Shown: positions 47,880-59,560 of the stretch, in pieces | Position numbering within the stretch: the stretch's first letter is position 1 | How the letters are laid out: each line of letters begins with the position of its first letter | Assembly (NCBI GenBank): GCA_021234155.1 | Contig: JAJEKV010000092.1 | Coordinates: forward strand, 2,554,561 to 2,618,560 | Length of the DNA: 64,000 nucleotides | From: Isoetes taiwanensis | Taxonomy: Eukaryota > Streptophyta > Lycopodiopsida > Isoetales > Isoetaceae | Reading direction: 5' to 3' | Made by a program: the position numbers and the translations under genes | Notes under the pieces: generated by a model | What the model was told of the DNA's origin: nothing | Seen by the model: the letters and a program-made list of their open reading frames with translations, nothing else | Databases searched by the model: none

Positions 47880-48500
47880 ATGAATTTGCCACTTCTCAAA
47901 TCTTTTGCAGTATAGCTATTTATAAAATTGTTGATAAAGATGCTTTATAAACATTTGTCCAACTTTCAGTACTGCTTTTTGTTGCACTGTCATTTTTGTT
48001 TTTGAGATTGCTATATAGAGTATATTGTATCATATATGTAAATTGCATTTGTTATGGACCACATAGTTCTGTCCCTGGCTTTCTTGATCTGTCTCTGGAT
48101 TGCTTGGCAATGGTTTTTTATAAGACGAGCATTAGGGATGTTGCCAGGTTCGCTATCGTTTGCCTAGATTTTCGGGAAGCATCTTAACTCCAGTGTTATC
48201 TGGGATCCCCTGCTTCCTTCCTTCTATTGAGAATTACTATGCCTCGCAAGCGATCCCAATGTAAACAATATTTTTAGAGCAAAGACGACCTACGATCGAC
48301 TCGGTTTTGGGAGATATTTATTTTGGAGCAGGTCTGACATCATAGGTTCTTCCTTTATCTTTCACACTCTTTTATTGGCAAAGAGTTTCAGATTGTATTT
48401 GCAGACTGAAGAGGACATGGTATCTTATCCCTCTAGATTTCTTGAATTCTATATGCAGTAGATTCTTTGTCAGGGAGGTTGTATGAATTGCAATCTTTAG
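47880..48500 (+). pseudogene. F-box (PP2-like) pseudogene on a repeat, copy 2
   Basis: The first 310 bp match 37398-37712. The F-box frame (GFLDLSLDCLAMVFYKTSIR, DVARFAIVC-DFREAS) is followed in a shifted frame by NSSVIWDPLLPSFY, stop, ELLCLASDPN. F-box proteins of the phloem-protein-2 (PP2-B) type typically have such a VWE-LLPS-Y-E-L-S-A linker right after the F-box. A frameshift at 48183-48190 and stops show decay. The copy begins directly after an A-rich run at 47862-47880. Confidence 0.6.
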
Positions 48501-49960
48501 TAGGAAAGAAATTTATCAAAAATGCGGTACTGTTGGAGATTATTTTTATTTAAATCTATCTAGGGACGAGCTCCTAGAGAATGGGCTTCGTGGCTAAAGG
48601 TTCCATGTCAGTTTTGCAATCTTGAGAATGCTCTGGGAGCCTCAAGTTTGTTTTATTCAGGTTAGTTCTTTGACAGATTGGATTTACAGGAATGGATTGA
48701 GATGATAATGCCGAGCTAGGGACATCCAAATGCGGAGATATATTATGCACTGGGCTTTTGAGAGAGGAGTTTGGCAGCTGGGCTTGTTCTAAACCTAGCC
48801 AACTTTAGGATATTACCCAATAATGCAGCATTTGCATCAAGATCCTTCTTTGGTATCTACAGTCGGATGCAGATCTTAGAGGGCAGTGAGCAGTGGCAGC
48901 TCTTTGGAGCAGTGTGGCAGGCTTTTCTACAAAAACATGTCCCTTTATCTGGTATATTTTCTGTTATTTATGAAAGCTTTTGTGCTTAATTTTATCAAGC
49001 CATAAGAGGGCTATCTGATTTCTTAAAATATTTCCAACTTAACTCTTGAAGGAGTTCTGAATAAGCATAGCTTATGGGAAGCAAAGATGTTGAGGTATAA
49101 AGTACAAATCATGATTAAAAAATCCATATATACAAAAAATTACGTGGAATGCCTTACTAGAACAAACATCAATTTAGGCAATATTGAAGATGAACAGTAA
49201 AATGTTCAATGAGTAGAATGTCATCTTTCATTGTGAATATCAAGTGATTCTACAACCTTGATATTCTCCTTTGCTTGGTGAATTATATATTGTATATAGA
49301 GCCAGCTAACGACATACGAAGTCCAACACAAAATCAAAGAGCACAAAATCAAAGAATCTGGGTTTCCTATATTTTATTTTGGATCTTTTTCGTTGCGTGT
49401 AAGCATGGAGGAAGTGGATCCAAAATATATTTAGGCTCTATACCTTTTATGTTAACAGGAAAATGGTCTAAGGCTTTAGAGCCTTATCTAAAGCATAAAA
49501 TTTTCAGTAGACACTATCAATATTGTTAATTTGGGATTTTCCAGTTTGGGGGAAAACTTTTTTGGAATTTTCTTTAGTGATTTCCCTAAGGTTTTGGGGC
49601 TTTTGGCTGCCGGAAAAAAAAAACCGATATTCCAAAAATTGAAAAAAAATCCTTGGGCACGATTTCAATTTCGATTTCAGTTTTGCCTTTCCAATCTTCA
49701 GCATACCGATTTCGTCCCTTTTAATTTCTGCATGCACATCTGCCACGATAAACATGGAAGACGGTTGAGGTGCCACAATCATCTGAGATTACTCTCTATT
49801 TTTGGCCATAACCTAATCGGCCAATGTCGTGGAGTTTGTAGTCTCTGCTTTTGGTGGCTTGGAGTTCCATCGATTTTCATAACTATGGCATCTTGAGGTA
49901 ATTGTAGTTGTTTCTTAGATTGTTTATGGTCTTATGATTTTGAGGTTCCGATTCATCTAT
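48501..49960. other. No gene recognised
   Basis: Short frames only (for example 48771-48989 and 49531-49896 on the plus strand). The latter runs up to an exon-like cluster further on and could be a 5' region, but there is no supporting motif. Confidence 0.35.
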
Positions 49961-49968
49961 CAGCTATC

Positions 49969-52270
49969 CTGAACTGCATGTGACGATTACTCAAGCTGGA
50001 TATTATATCGGATTTGATGCAGCTTGCCTGTTTGAGAAGCAAGGAGGAGGCCATTTTCTGCTTTATGCTTCTAACTTCCAAGGTATTCGTCAAGACCAGT
50101 AGTGTAGAACAGGCGAAAGAGACTTCTGAAGTAGTCTTCTTTTACCTTTGGTGCTTGCGTGCTTACAGGTATTGATTAGGCCTGCAGGTCACCTTAAAGG
50201 TGTAGGTTAGGGTAGGAAAGCAACCCTTTAGGAGGAAGATGTTACTGACTAAATTCGTCGTAGATGAAGATGAGGATGCGCAAGATAGATTTTTCAGGTC
50301 TTTGTAAATAGATTTTTCTCTGGAATTAATTAATTGTAGGGTTTTTTAATGTGTACATTCTAGCTGTTTCAAGGTCACTCTAACATTTAGACTTGCTCCA
50401 AAGCTTCTAAGCTTTTCTATATCAAACAATGCCTTCATTTCTCTGCTAGGTGAAGAAGAGGTTAGCTTCAATTACTTATGAAACTGAACATAGCAAGGAT
50501 AATTATTGTGAAGGATAATCATTAGGATTGTTTTTCGCTTCTCTCAAAGATGGAGATCTTGGTACTATAATTTACAAGGTAGTTGCTTTATGGCTACACT
50601 GGTGTCTTTGCCATCATGCATGTTTTGATCTAATAAGATGAATGATGTCACAGATCCTCATGTCTACTCACTGTTAAGTTTGCATGCACTAGCTACTGTT
50701 TGCAGCAAAGCATTGAAATTTAAGAGTTGTTTGGGCATTGGAATTATTTTGTATCTTAGCTGTACTACCCTAACTTGCAGTCTTTGAGTATAAATTGTTG
50801 GCCAGCCCCTTTGTTTCAAAGCTATCTTTATTTCGTTCTCAAATCCATCTAATATGCTGATAGCAGTTTACTTCTTGGTTCCTTTGTAGGTGAATATCTG
50901 CAAGCACAATCCTGTTTCATTTCTGACTATAAAGCATGCTTTAATTTCGACCTCCATGTTATGTGCAGGTAACTAATCCTCTACAGTTGCACTCAAATGG
51001 CTTCTCCATCAAATTTGATAGGCTAGAAGGTACTCTTGGTTTTATTTTATATAAAGTTGAGAAGGCTATTATTTTCAAGTCAAAAGTTCCATATGTAGGC
51101 CATCTATGTTGTAGACTGTGAATAGAAAGAGCCATCTGATTTTGCATGGCATAGTATGCCCTCCTTTTGATGCTCAAACCTTCATCTACATTATCTTCTT
51201 ATCTGGTGGATCCATGCTCCAATTGGATGTCATTTAGTCTTTTTGTCGTGTGTTTTCCTTAATATACAACATTGGAATCAGGTCCCATATGATTTCCTTA
51301 ATAAACAACATGGGAAGCAGGTTACCCTTTTTATTGCACCATTCTATTTCGCCTATGGTAAACTGTCCTGGTATGCACAATTGTGATTAGAGGTAGAGCC
51401 AAATATGTGGCATTTTGAAGGAGAATTTATATTGGCAGATTGTGATTATCTTTCTAGCCTCAAAATTCATGGAAGTATCTTTCTGATGCATGGGATTGAT
51501 TTGCATACAAGCCCATTTCAATTTGCTACACATCATTACCACAACGAGTTCTATTCTAACATATTATTGTTTGTCTTTGTTCTATAGTCCTTGGATATTA
51601 CAAATAAGTTATTGCCCTTTCTAATGCGATTGCATCTCTATCAGGGCTTTGCATTGGATTTATGTCCCATCTGATCCTAGATTTATGATGCAATGGCTCT
51701 CATGTTTATAATCATTTCATAGGCCTTAGTAGATAAAGAAAAAAATGAATCCTTCAAAAGCATGTAGATGGGCTTTTATGGGCTCAAGTCCTGAGAACTT
51801 GAGAAGCAATGTGAGACAATAGGGTCCCAAAGTTAACATGTTATTTCATACCTCCTATGCATGATCATGAAGATAGCAAGCCCTTATCATGAAGACAACA
51901 TGCATACCTTTTTTAGAGCTCTTGGATGTGGGATTGGGGCACTCTTTCTGCTATATTCTATTCTATTCTTATATTCTTGCTGAGCTGATGGACTATTAAT
52001 TGTGACTGGCCATCATTATCAGAATTTATCTTTAACAGAAGCTTCACCCCAAATATGGAGAAGATGTAATGGAGAAACAAGCTGCTCTTACAGGAAAAAT
52101 GTGTCTATTTTCAATGTTCTTGATAACATTCATGGCAAAGGTTTCTAGATTTCATTCGCTTTTTCCCTTGCTTACTTGCAGGAACTAGAATTACGTGATC
52201 CAGACTTCCTACAAGCAGCATTAAAAAAGGCTAGCCAACTTTTTGAGCGGGGCCAACAGCCTTTGTGATA
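49969..52270 (+). pseudogene. Unidentified spliced gene fragment (four exon-like blocks)
   Basis: Exon-like blocks with splice signals: about 49969-50091 (CAG|C...; YPELHVTITQAGYYIGFDAA, CLFEKQGGGHFLLYASNFQ, then AG|GTATTC), about 50537-50568 (LFFASLKDGDLGTIIYK before GTAGTT), 50969-51029 (GTGCAG|; VTNPLQLHSNGFSIKFDRLE; AG|GTACTC) and about 52183-52267 (TTGCAG|; ELELRDPDFLQAALKKASQL, FERGQQPL, stop). The text between them has the T-rich look of plant introns. I do not recognise the protein, and not all phases agree, so this may be a decayed or partial gene. Confidence 0.45.
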
Positions 52271-53045
52271 AAAGGTAACATACTTCATTGATGCATGTTC
52301 AAGAGAAGCAAGTCGTATCACGTTATGGTGGAGCTAAACAACACCACTAGAATATGTTTTTGTTAAAGGGATTTGCTAAAGGTACAACAACAGGCTATGT
52401 TTCTCTCATCTTTTCAAGTGGTCAGAACTTGCATTCGTGTGCTTCTAAGCTATATGTTAGTTGCCACAAAGAATCACAAAAGGTAAAGCACATTGCCCCA
52501 AAGAATCACATTCGCTTTGCAGTGATAGAAATTATGTCTTTCTGTGATATGATTTGAAAATTGTGTGCATGGATGCCAGCATCATTTTGGCCCCTTGGCT
52601 GTGTACAATATATAGCCGCTTGGATGTGTGATCCAAGGAACACGATAGTGCCATAAATAATTAGAATGGGATCCTAGAGGAACAACATGCTTATTTTCAA
52701 TGTTGTTAAAGAACGTTCATAGCAGAAGTTTAGCTTTAATCTGCTTTTTCATTCACTATTTGTAGAAATTAAATTATGTGGTCAGGCTTTCCTACAAGCA
52801 ATGTCAAAAAAGGCTAACTAGCTTTTGCGCAGTGCCTAGCTGTGAGAAAAGGTAACATACTTCATTGATGCATTTCGTCTTTATGTACATGGAAGGGTAT
52901 ATGTTTAAGCATACCAATTTGTTGATGTTCAAGAGAAGCAAGCAGTATCATGTTATAGCAAAGTTAAACAATACCATTAGAACATGTTTATGTGTACAAT
53001 ATGTAGCACTTGGATCTGATCCGACGAACATGATAGTGCCATAAA
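52040..53045. repeat. Degenerate tandem duplication (about 590 bp apart)
   Basis: The last exon-like block and its surroundings are duplicated: TTTCAATGTT, the exon (CCAGACTTCCTACAAGCAGC versus TCAGGCTTTCCTACAAGCAA) and GGTAACATACTTCATTGATG appear at 52090-52330 and again at 52690-52960. The second copy of the exon has lost its frame. Confidence 0.75.
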
Positions 53046-54050
53046 TAATTACAACGTTGGGTCTGGGTACTAATACTAGAGAAACCATTGTGCTTTTATA
53101 TTTATTGGTAACATGAATGGCATCCTATTGTCAGATTGGCTAAGATGATCATTTGGATCAATCTTGAAGATTGCATAGAATATGTTATTCCTATGGATTC
53201 TTTTTTTGCAGCTAGGAAGAGTTCACTTGCACAGAATTTGCTTGGAAGTTGCTAAAGTTTACAGATGTTTGAGTTTTTTTCTCAGATGGTTGTACATTAG
53301 GTGATTCATACTTTTCCACATGTTAATGTAGTTAAAGAATTGAAAGGTTGTGGTCATACCTTTACTTCTAGGTATCCTCCGGTGGAATAAGAGGTTTGCT
53401 GATTTATATTTGAATTTTTTGAATGGCTATACCTAATGCTCATGGATGCATGATACTAATGCAAGTGTAAGTAAATTGGAGTTTGGAGAAGCTGTATTCG
53501 GGACAGTAAAGGTATTATTCTGCATCAATGGGGGACCTGTGCACCATGCAATGGAAGTGGTGCAAATTAAGCACATTCGAAGATCTAACAAATGAATGTT
53601 CTAGATTAGTTTGTAAAGGCTATTTTTATAGAAAAATCTATGCATCGATTTTGTATTGTCTGTTATTTGCTCATCGAGAGACTCCAAAAACTTAATCCCA
53701 CATTTTTTCATTCCAGGAAGCTCTTGCTAGGCTTCTTTTGTTCGTAGAATAGAATTTCCTAGATTTCTATAACATTAATATTATGTTAACGCAACAATTT
53801 CACATCTATTATCTACTATCAATTTCGAATTTAAGCAAAGGATGAAATTACATCTTTGCAAGTTTGTAACATGAAACGATGCAAATTGCTCTTTTGCATG
53901 TTATGGAGCTCCTTTAGATTGGATATTTGAGTTCATTTAGGAAATGCTTTATAATTCATCATGAACAAGTCAACAAAGTGAATGATAAATGCCTATAATT
54001 ATCAAAGTTACCATTTTCTATTATATTGTTTATATATGTAATTGACTATC
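53046..54050. other. No gene recognised
   Basis: AT-rich DNA without a coherent frame. Confidence 0.4.
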
Positions 54051-54060
54051 AAGACCTGAC

Positions 54061-54444
54061 TTGCACACATCCAAGAATTACAGAAGCATTTCATTCAACA
54101 AATCTAATTTCACAAATCTAGATCGTCCTCGGCAGCAGAAGAAGCGTGCCAAAAAATGGTTCTCATGTCAATCTGAAGATGACACCTGGTGGTTAGGTCT
54201 CTTTAAAGTTCAGAAAGAAACCCACGAAGTATTGAAATGGGTGTTCAATCAAACTGACATCCCGAGTCTAATATCTAGATTCGAGGGAGGGGAAAAATTG
54301 CAAGTAGATCACTATGGATCTTACAAAGTAATTTTTCACTTGGCGTCTGATTTAAAAACTGAGAAAGCAATGTACAACATAAGTGGAGGAGGACAAGGAA
54401 CATGCAAAAGTTGTCTGTACTGCAATCAATTATGTAGTACATAG
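54061..54444 (+). CDS. Hypothetical frame with Cys motif, possibly transposon-derived
   Basis: A 127-codon plus-strand frame containing DDTWWLGLFKVQKETHEVL, KLQVDHYGSYKVIFHLASDL and MYNISGGGQGTCKSCLYCNQ. The pairing of a hydrophobic F-x-ASDLK stretch with M-Y-x-S-G-x3-G-x-C-x2-C-x2-C recalls the GDY-x-FL-x-MYGLSG-x3-C-x2-C phrase in some uncharacterised animal and plant transposon proteins. The similarity is weak. The preceding basic stretch (RPRQQKKRAKKWF) fits a nuclear protein. No start or splice evidence supports it. Confidence 0.35.
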   Translation: MHTSKNYRSISFNKSNFTNLDRPRQQKKRAKKWFSCQSEDDTWWLGLFKVQKETHEVLKWVFNQTDIPSLISRFEGGEKLQVDHYGSYKVIFHLASDLKTEKAMYNISGGGQGTCKSCLYCNQLCST

Positions 54445-54449
54445 AAAGA

Positions 54450-57015
54450 CTAGATTTCACAAGCTACCACTTTGGATAATTATTAAAACATGCACAAAAC
54501 TTATAGGTCAAATTTTATGGAATTCGGAGCACGATATGTCTTTAATAAAGCTAGGACATCAACCTAATAGATCTGGGAGTCTAACATCATTAGGCACTTC
54601 TTTATATTAACAATTACGAAATGGGCATCATGACCCTGTAATTTTCTATGTTTCTTATTCTTTCTATACACAATTCCGACATAACAAATGATGATTTCTA
54701 AGGCCCGGATTACTAGTGCTTTTTGAAATCCAAATTTCATAGACAAAAACAAATTATTATATTTCCTATATTTCAACCATGATATGAATGTTCCATGGCG
54801 AGAACCTTTGTTGAGTATGGAGACTGTAGTTTCTTGCCCATTGTGTGCATTTGCCGCCTGTCTGTCCCATACTTGTCTCATATGTTTTACTCTTTTGTCC
54901 ATGCGTGGATACTAACGAGTGCCTCATATTGCATGCACGTATATATGAGGCGTGGGGCTCCAACTGCTATATGCATGTGACGTGGATGCCATGTGGTTTA
55001 GGTCCAAAAGGCCCCCCCAAATGGCAGCTAAAGGATAGGCAGACTATAAGTAGCCTTGTAAAGGGTAAGCAGATCATCTGTTTAGTCGTGTGTGCTCGTT
55101 AGTGGTAAAATAGCATGGAGTCTTGATGGATCACTCCTCTCTCAATCAAACTTAATGTATTAGATGATTTTTTGGGGGAAGGGATTCAGCCTGAAAATTT
55201 TGCGGCGACGCCGCTAGCCAGGATTAAGTTCCTGAAAAGATTTTCGGCATCTGACGTGGCAAGAATACAAAAGCAAATTTGTGACGTGGCATTCTTCTGG
55301 CAGCTCTGTTTTCTTGAGTTTTCTCGAGTTCGAGCTTCCGTGACGGCAATTTCCGGTGCCAGGGGAGATTTTTGAAGTGCCATGCTTGGTGCCATGATCA
55401 TAGGTGAGTCGTTGTTTGGCAATGCAGCAATTCCTTGAATTTTTTTTTTTTTTTTGTTTCTTCCGAGTTTAGGTTAAAATTTGCTCAGTTTTTCTTTCTT
55501 TCTATGTTTTAGGTCGATAGTGGAGTATCCGAGGCGACTTTTTAGTGCAGTGCAACTGTTTTAAAGTTTGGTTTTAGTGGTTTTACTCATCTTTGGTTTC
55601 TGGCCTCTAATCCAAAGCTATGGCGAAGTGCAATACTCCTTTACCATATCCTTCACTTCTTGAAGACGGATTGAAGCTCTGCTATGGTCTTTGGCCGGAT
55701 CTAAAATAGATCTGATTGGTCCAATTTACCTATTTGGCTCAGTTGAAGGCGTCATTTTGGCAGAAAAGAAGAGAAAAAAAGATGTTTGACAACGGTCACC
55801 ATAGCCTCGCAGGGAGCCATTAGCGAGTTGGAGTTGTAGGCTATGGTTGTGGCTATGGCTATTTTGTTAACTTTGTGTATAATTTGAATGTGATCTATAA
55901 TTTGGGTGTATACGCTGCCAGAAGAATTCATGTGCAGAAATTGCACTCAAGAAAAATTTTGAAAGTGGTGGAAAAAAATTCAAGTGGACGTGAAATTCCG
56001 CCTCTTAATTTAGACAGAATTTTGCAGTAATCCCAGGCTGATGGTTATTACGATTGTGTTGAAATAAATAAGCTATTGTTTTCAATTGGGTTATTGTGTG
56101 CAGGTCCTATCGTACTAATTTACATGGACGATAGAATTTTGTGTGCAGGTTCTGCCTAATTTATATGGGAGATAGAATTTGTGCTTCAGAATTCAAGCAA
56201 AGAACGAGTGTCCTTATCGGAGAAAAAGCCTAACTTATACCACTTTCAAGACCTATGGTATCTAGTTAAAGCTTTTGCTTGTTTTCTATATAAGCAATAA
56301 TACCACCATTTTTTTTTTTTTTTTTTTTTGCTTTTTTCTTTTCTTGGTGTGTCCCAGTTGAGTATATAGGATCCTCAAGAGGAAGTACGAGATCACCTGT
56401 ACATCTATTGTGATGCTCCTTAAGCACAATTTCATAAAAATGAGAAATTTCGTGATTTCAATTTAGGGACGAAATTGTTTTCTAGTCTTTTTTATGACCA
56501 ATTTTTGAGCTATTATGGTGCCATTATGTGGATTCGTGCATGTGAAGTACCATTATCTGGCGCCATTAGAAACATGACAGTGCAGAAATTACAGCTAAGA
56601 ACAACATTAATTTTATAACAAGGAAGATTTGCATATCCATACACTTAGAGACACGAGCAATATATGAGCTCGATAAATTTATATACAAAAAAAATATTAT
56701 TTTTACATTTGAGGTACATATAACTTACAAGTCTTTCTCCACTGTATCAGGCTCCTCAGTGCCCGCAAGAGGATTAGATGGCTCAGACGACTGAAACACA
56801 TTCAAGCTCTTATACGTAAGCAATTGCCACTGGGGACAATTGCCAAGGTGGAAAAAATGGGAATGCGCCCAAACCTTGCAATAACTCAACAAAAACACAT
56901 AAGTCGGTACACAAGAAGATAGAGTACTTACCTTAGAGTGTACGTATATATGTTAAATACTATAGGAGGGCCCACCTTGAAATCCCCTACAAACCACAGT
57001 GTATGGACACCTTAA
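54450..57015. other. No gene recognised
   Basis: Poly-T runs at 55440-55455 and 56309-56330. The part at 54920-55140 has a promoter-like look (CTATAAGTAGCC near 55045) and may be LTR-like sequence, but no second copy was found in the window. Confidence 0.35.
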
Positions 57016-57020
57016 AATAT

Positions 57021-57574
57021 AATAAGTGTTATTGACAGGGCTGGCCAGTCAAATGCATAATGGCTAGGGCTCCACATCCGTCTGTCCTTTAGGCCATGTG
57101 CAGATGGGGATAGGTTCCATCATATCTCATTGGACATAAGTCCTTGGGCTAGGCCTCATAACATAACCCATAATGATACCCCAATAGGTCTAGGGTATCC
57201 TCTAGCATGAGTCGATCCAATCAGGGAAGTCTACTAGATGGCCCACAGTCCCAAGTATCTTTGAAAGTTACAATGAAATAGGAACATGGGGAACTCTTGT
57301 ATAATCGATCACGATTCATCAAGATGGATCCCTCGAAGAGAACCTGCAACTTGATCTACTCAGATTGGATCATCTAATAGACTTTCCTAAGGAGATGTTA
57401 CCCTAGACCTATTGATGTAGCACTATAGGCTTTGTTGTGAGCGTTGTATCCTCCTAAAGGTCTTATGGTCTATGAATCCTATCCTTATCTACACGTGGCT
57501 TGGGAGAGGGCAAATGGATGTGAAACCCTAGCCACTATGCATTTGACTGGCTAGCCTTATCAGTAAACTTTTTA
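57021..57574. mobile_element. Long fold-back MITE, copy 1
   Basis: Left arm CTGGCCAGTCAAATGCATAA plus TGGCTAGGGCTCCACATCC is matched in inverse at the right end by GGATGTGAAACCCTAGCC and TATGCATTTGACTGGCTAGCC. Pairing continues inward: CCCCAATAGGTCTAGGGTA against TACCCTAGACCTATTG, and the GGGGATAGG / CCTATCC blocks, so each arm is about 200 bp or more. It has no coding capacity. A second copy lies at 62092-62605. Confidence 0.85.
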
Positions 57575-57966
57575 TTTTTTGAAATGAGAAAAACCCTCCC
57601 TGTGTAAGGGCCTCGATTCAGGAAGGAGGATCGATCCAATTCCTGGCAATTCCACCCTTGCAAATCTAAAAGCACATAAATTATAGACCCCCTGGAACTA
57701 GCCGACTGCAAGAGCCTGATTGCAATCTAGCCAGAGACCCTGGTCGGTACTAGTGTGGTGGGCATCCTGGTCGGCGTCTCAGGTCGGTGAAGAAAGCATA
57801 GTAACTCACGGTGTTGTGAAAGTCATCCCTACCAAAACCCCATGGTTCGGATATCTATCTATTGCAGAACTCCTCTTGCCAAAAATTCCTAAGCTAGAGC
57901 TGACGCTAATTCGTCGATGTTAATCCGGGCTTCCTTCTAGAATTTGCCAAATAATCGTTCCGTATA

Positions 57967-58067
57967 CAAGAAAGGCTATGTGCCTTGAATTCCAGTGTGG
58001 AAGAAGTGCTATGGCAACGCGAAGGCACTTCTGACATGCTGGAATTCAAGGCGCAGAGCCTTTCTTG
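57967..58067. ncRNA. Pre-miRNA-like hairpin
   Basis: Two 43-nt arms separated by a 15-nt loop. The left arm begins CAAGAAAGGCTATGTGCC and the right arm ends GGCGCAGAGCCTTTCTTG; central cores TTGAATTCCAG / CTGGAATTCAA and AGAAGTGC / GCACTTCT pair perfectly. By hand I count six mismatched columns in 43, two of which are G:U. Length and shape suit a plant miRNA precursor, on either strand. The arms match no conserved miRNA that I know. It could also be a short MITE or the product of an inverted duplication. Confidence 0.5.
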
Positions 58068-58649
58068 CAACATGAAGTCATGGGGGCCGTTGATTCATGC
58101 CATGTGTCAAGCATCTAACGGATTCTATCAAGAATGTCAAGTGGGATTGCAGAATGTCATGCAGAATGTCGACCAAAATGTTAGTCCAACATTCGGAAAA
58201 GGATTGTCGCCATGTTGGGGGAGGGGGGAAGGGGGGCATTGGTTGCGCTGGCTGAATTAACGGCACCCTGACTTTACGGACTGTCAAAATCGCCCGCTGC
58301 CACCTGCCCTGATTCTTATCGTCGGTCCCTGTTGCTGGTCGTGGAGGCTTGAAGCTGGATCGATACTCAATCAAAGATTTGGATCAGTCAGAATTGGTAG
58401 GCAAGGTTGGGGCAGATCGACTGGGCAGTGGGATCAAGATGCAAAAGCTACAGAGAGTGAATTGCTCCTACCTAAGCAACCGTAGTTGCATGAAAGCTCG
58501 TATATCACAAAATATCTACAATGTGGAGCGTCTTTCCCAGATAACAGCTTTGAGTTGCTATTTCTGAATGTATTCCTGGTAGGACATGTGTAATTTGTAT
58601 TTCAACTGAGGAATTATAGCCTCGGAATGCAACTATGCATACCTATAGA

Positions 58650-59560
58650 CTTTGTGTGCCGCCTCTTTCAGATGAGCCATAGCAACCATGCCTTACATAA
58701 ATGAAAAGCCAACTTCTTTATACATGGCCATCTAGTAGGATATATGCCTAGAAGAACCTTCTGACTGTGCAATATGGTGTGGAATAAGACTTGGAGCCAC
58801 CACCTCTAGATAGATAAATTCGTGCATAGAAACATGCAGTGCTCCAGGGTCTCAATGTTGAGCCCACATATTGGACACAAATCACTGATGAATGGCTTCA
58901 TCCAGTGAACCCAAGTGTTGACCCTTAAAGATCAATGCACAATTTGCCATAATAATGTGTACGTCTTAGGAGTGAGATTGGATTCCATACCCACTTCCAA
59001 ATCTGACTCCAATCATCTCTGTGAAATCTGTAAAGCCGACCCGTCTGAAGGAGGCAACTCATCCTGAATTGGCAGAAGCTCATAACACGACTTGACAAAG
59101 TTGGAAGGATCAATGTTTGGGTTACGTCGCCATATTGATCATGTGCCTTGTGGGGGGTGGAGAGGGAGATTATTAACCACTCGGGCCCAAATCACAATAT
59201 CCCGTTCCTTAAGCCAAAATCGGTCATGAGACAACTGCCAAACGTAATACTAGTCTTCCATAAAGCAAACCCCATGTATCCATTTATATTAGATCCAAGG
59301 ATCAACATATGAGGCCAACAAAGAAGGTAACACACTTAGAGCTAGCAAGATCCACCAAGGTGATTATGTCAACTAGATGCAACCTGAGACATCGATAGCA
59401 AACAACGGGTAAACCTGCTTCCAGTCTTGCAGCAAGCCGTTCAGGAATGGAGAGGCATAACATATGGTTTTGATGCCCCAAAATAGTGCCAAGGGAGTTG
59501 CCAGGAATTGCCGACTAGTGAAACGCATCCGAGTGCAATAGAGACTGATAAAGCAGCACT
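58650..59560 (-). pseudogene. LINE (non-LTR retrotransposon) ORF2 3' end with zf-RVT
   Basis: On the minus strand, decayed frames carry typical LINE ORF2 C-terminal text: HDRFWLKERDIVIWARVVNN, then a W-KWVWNP-LP-T-TLLWQIVH run, and ISDLCPICGLNIETLEHCMF, the C-x2-C ... H-x3-C layout of the zf-RVT zinc-binding domain at the end of plant L1-type ORF2. Many frame changes and stops. Only the 3' part is present; no reverse transcriptase core was seen. Confidence 0.75.
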
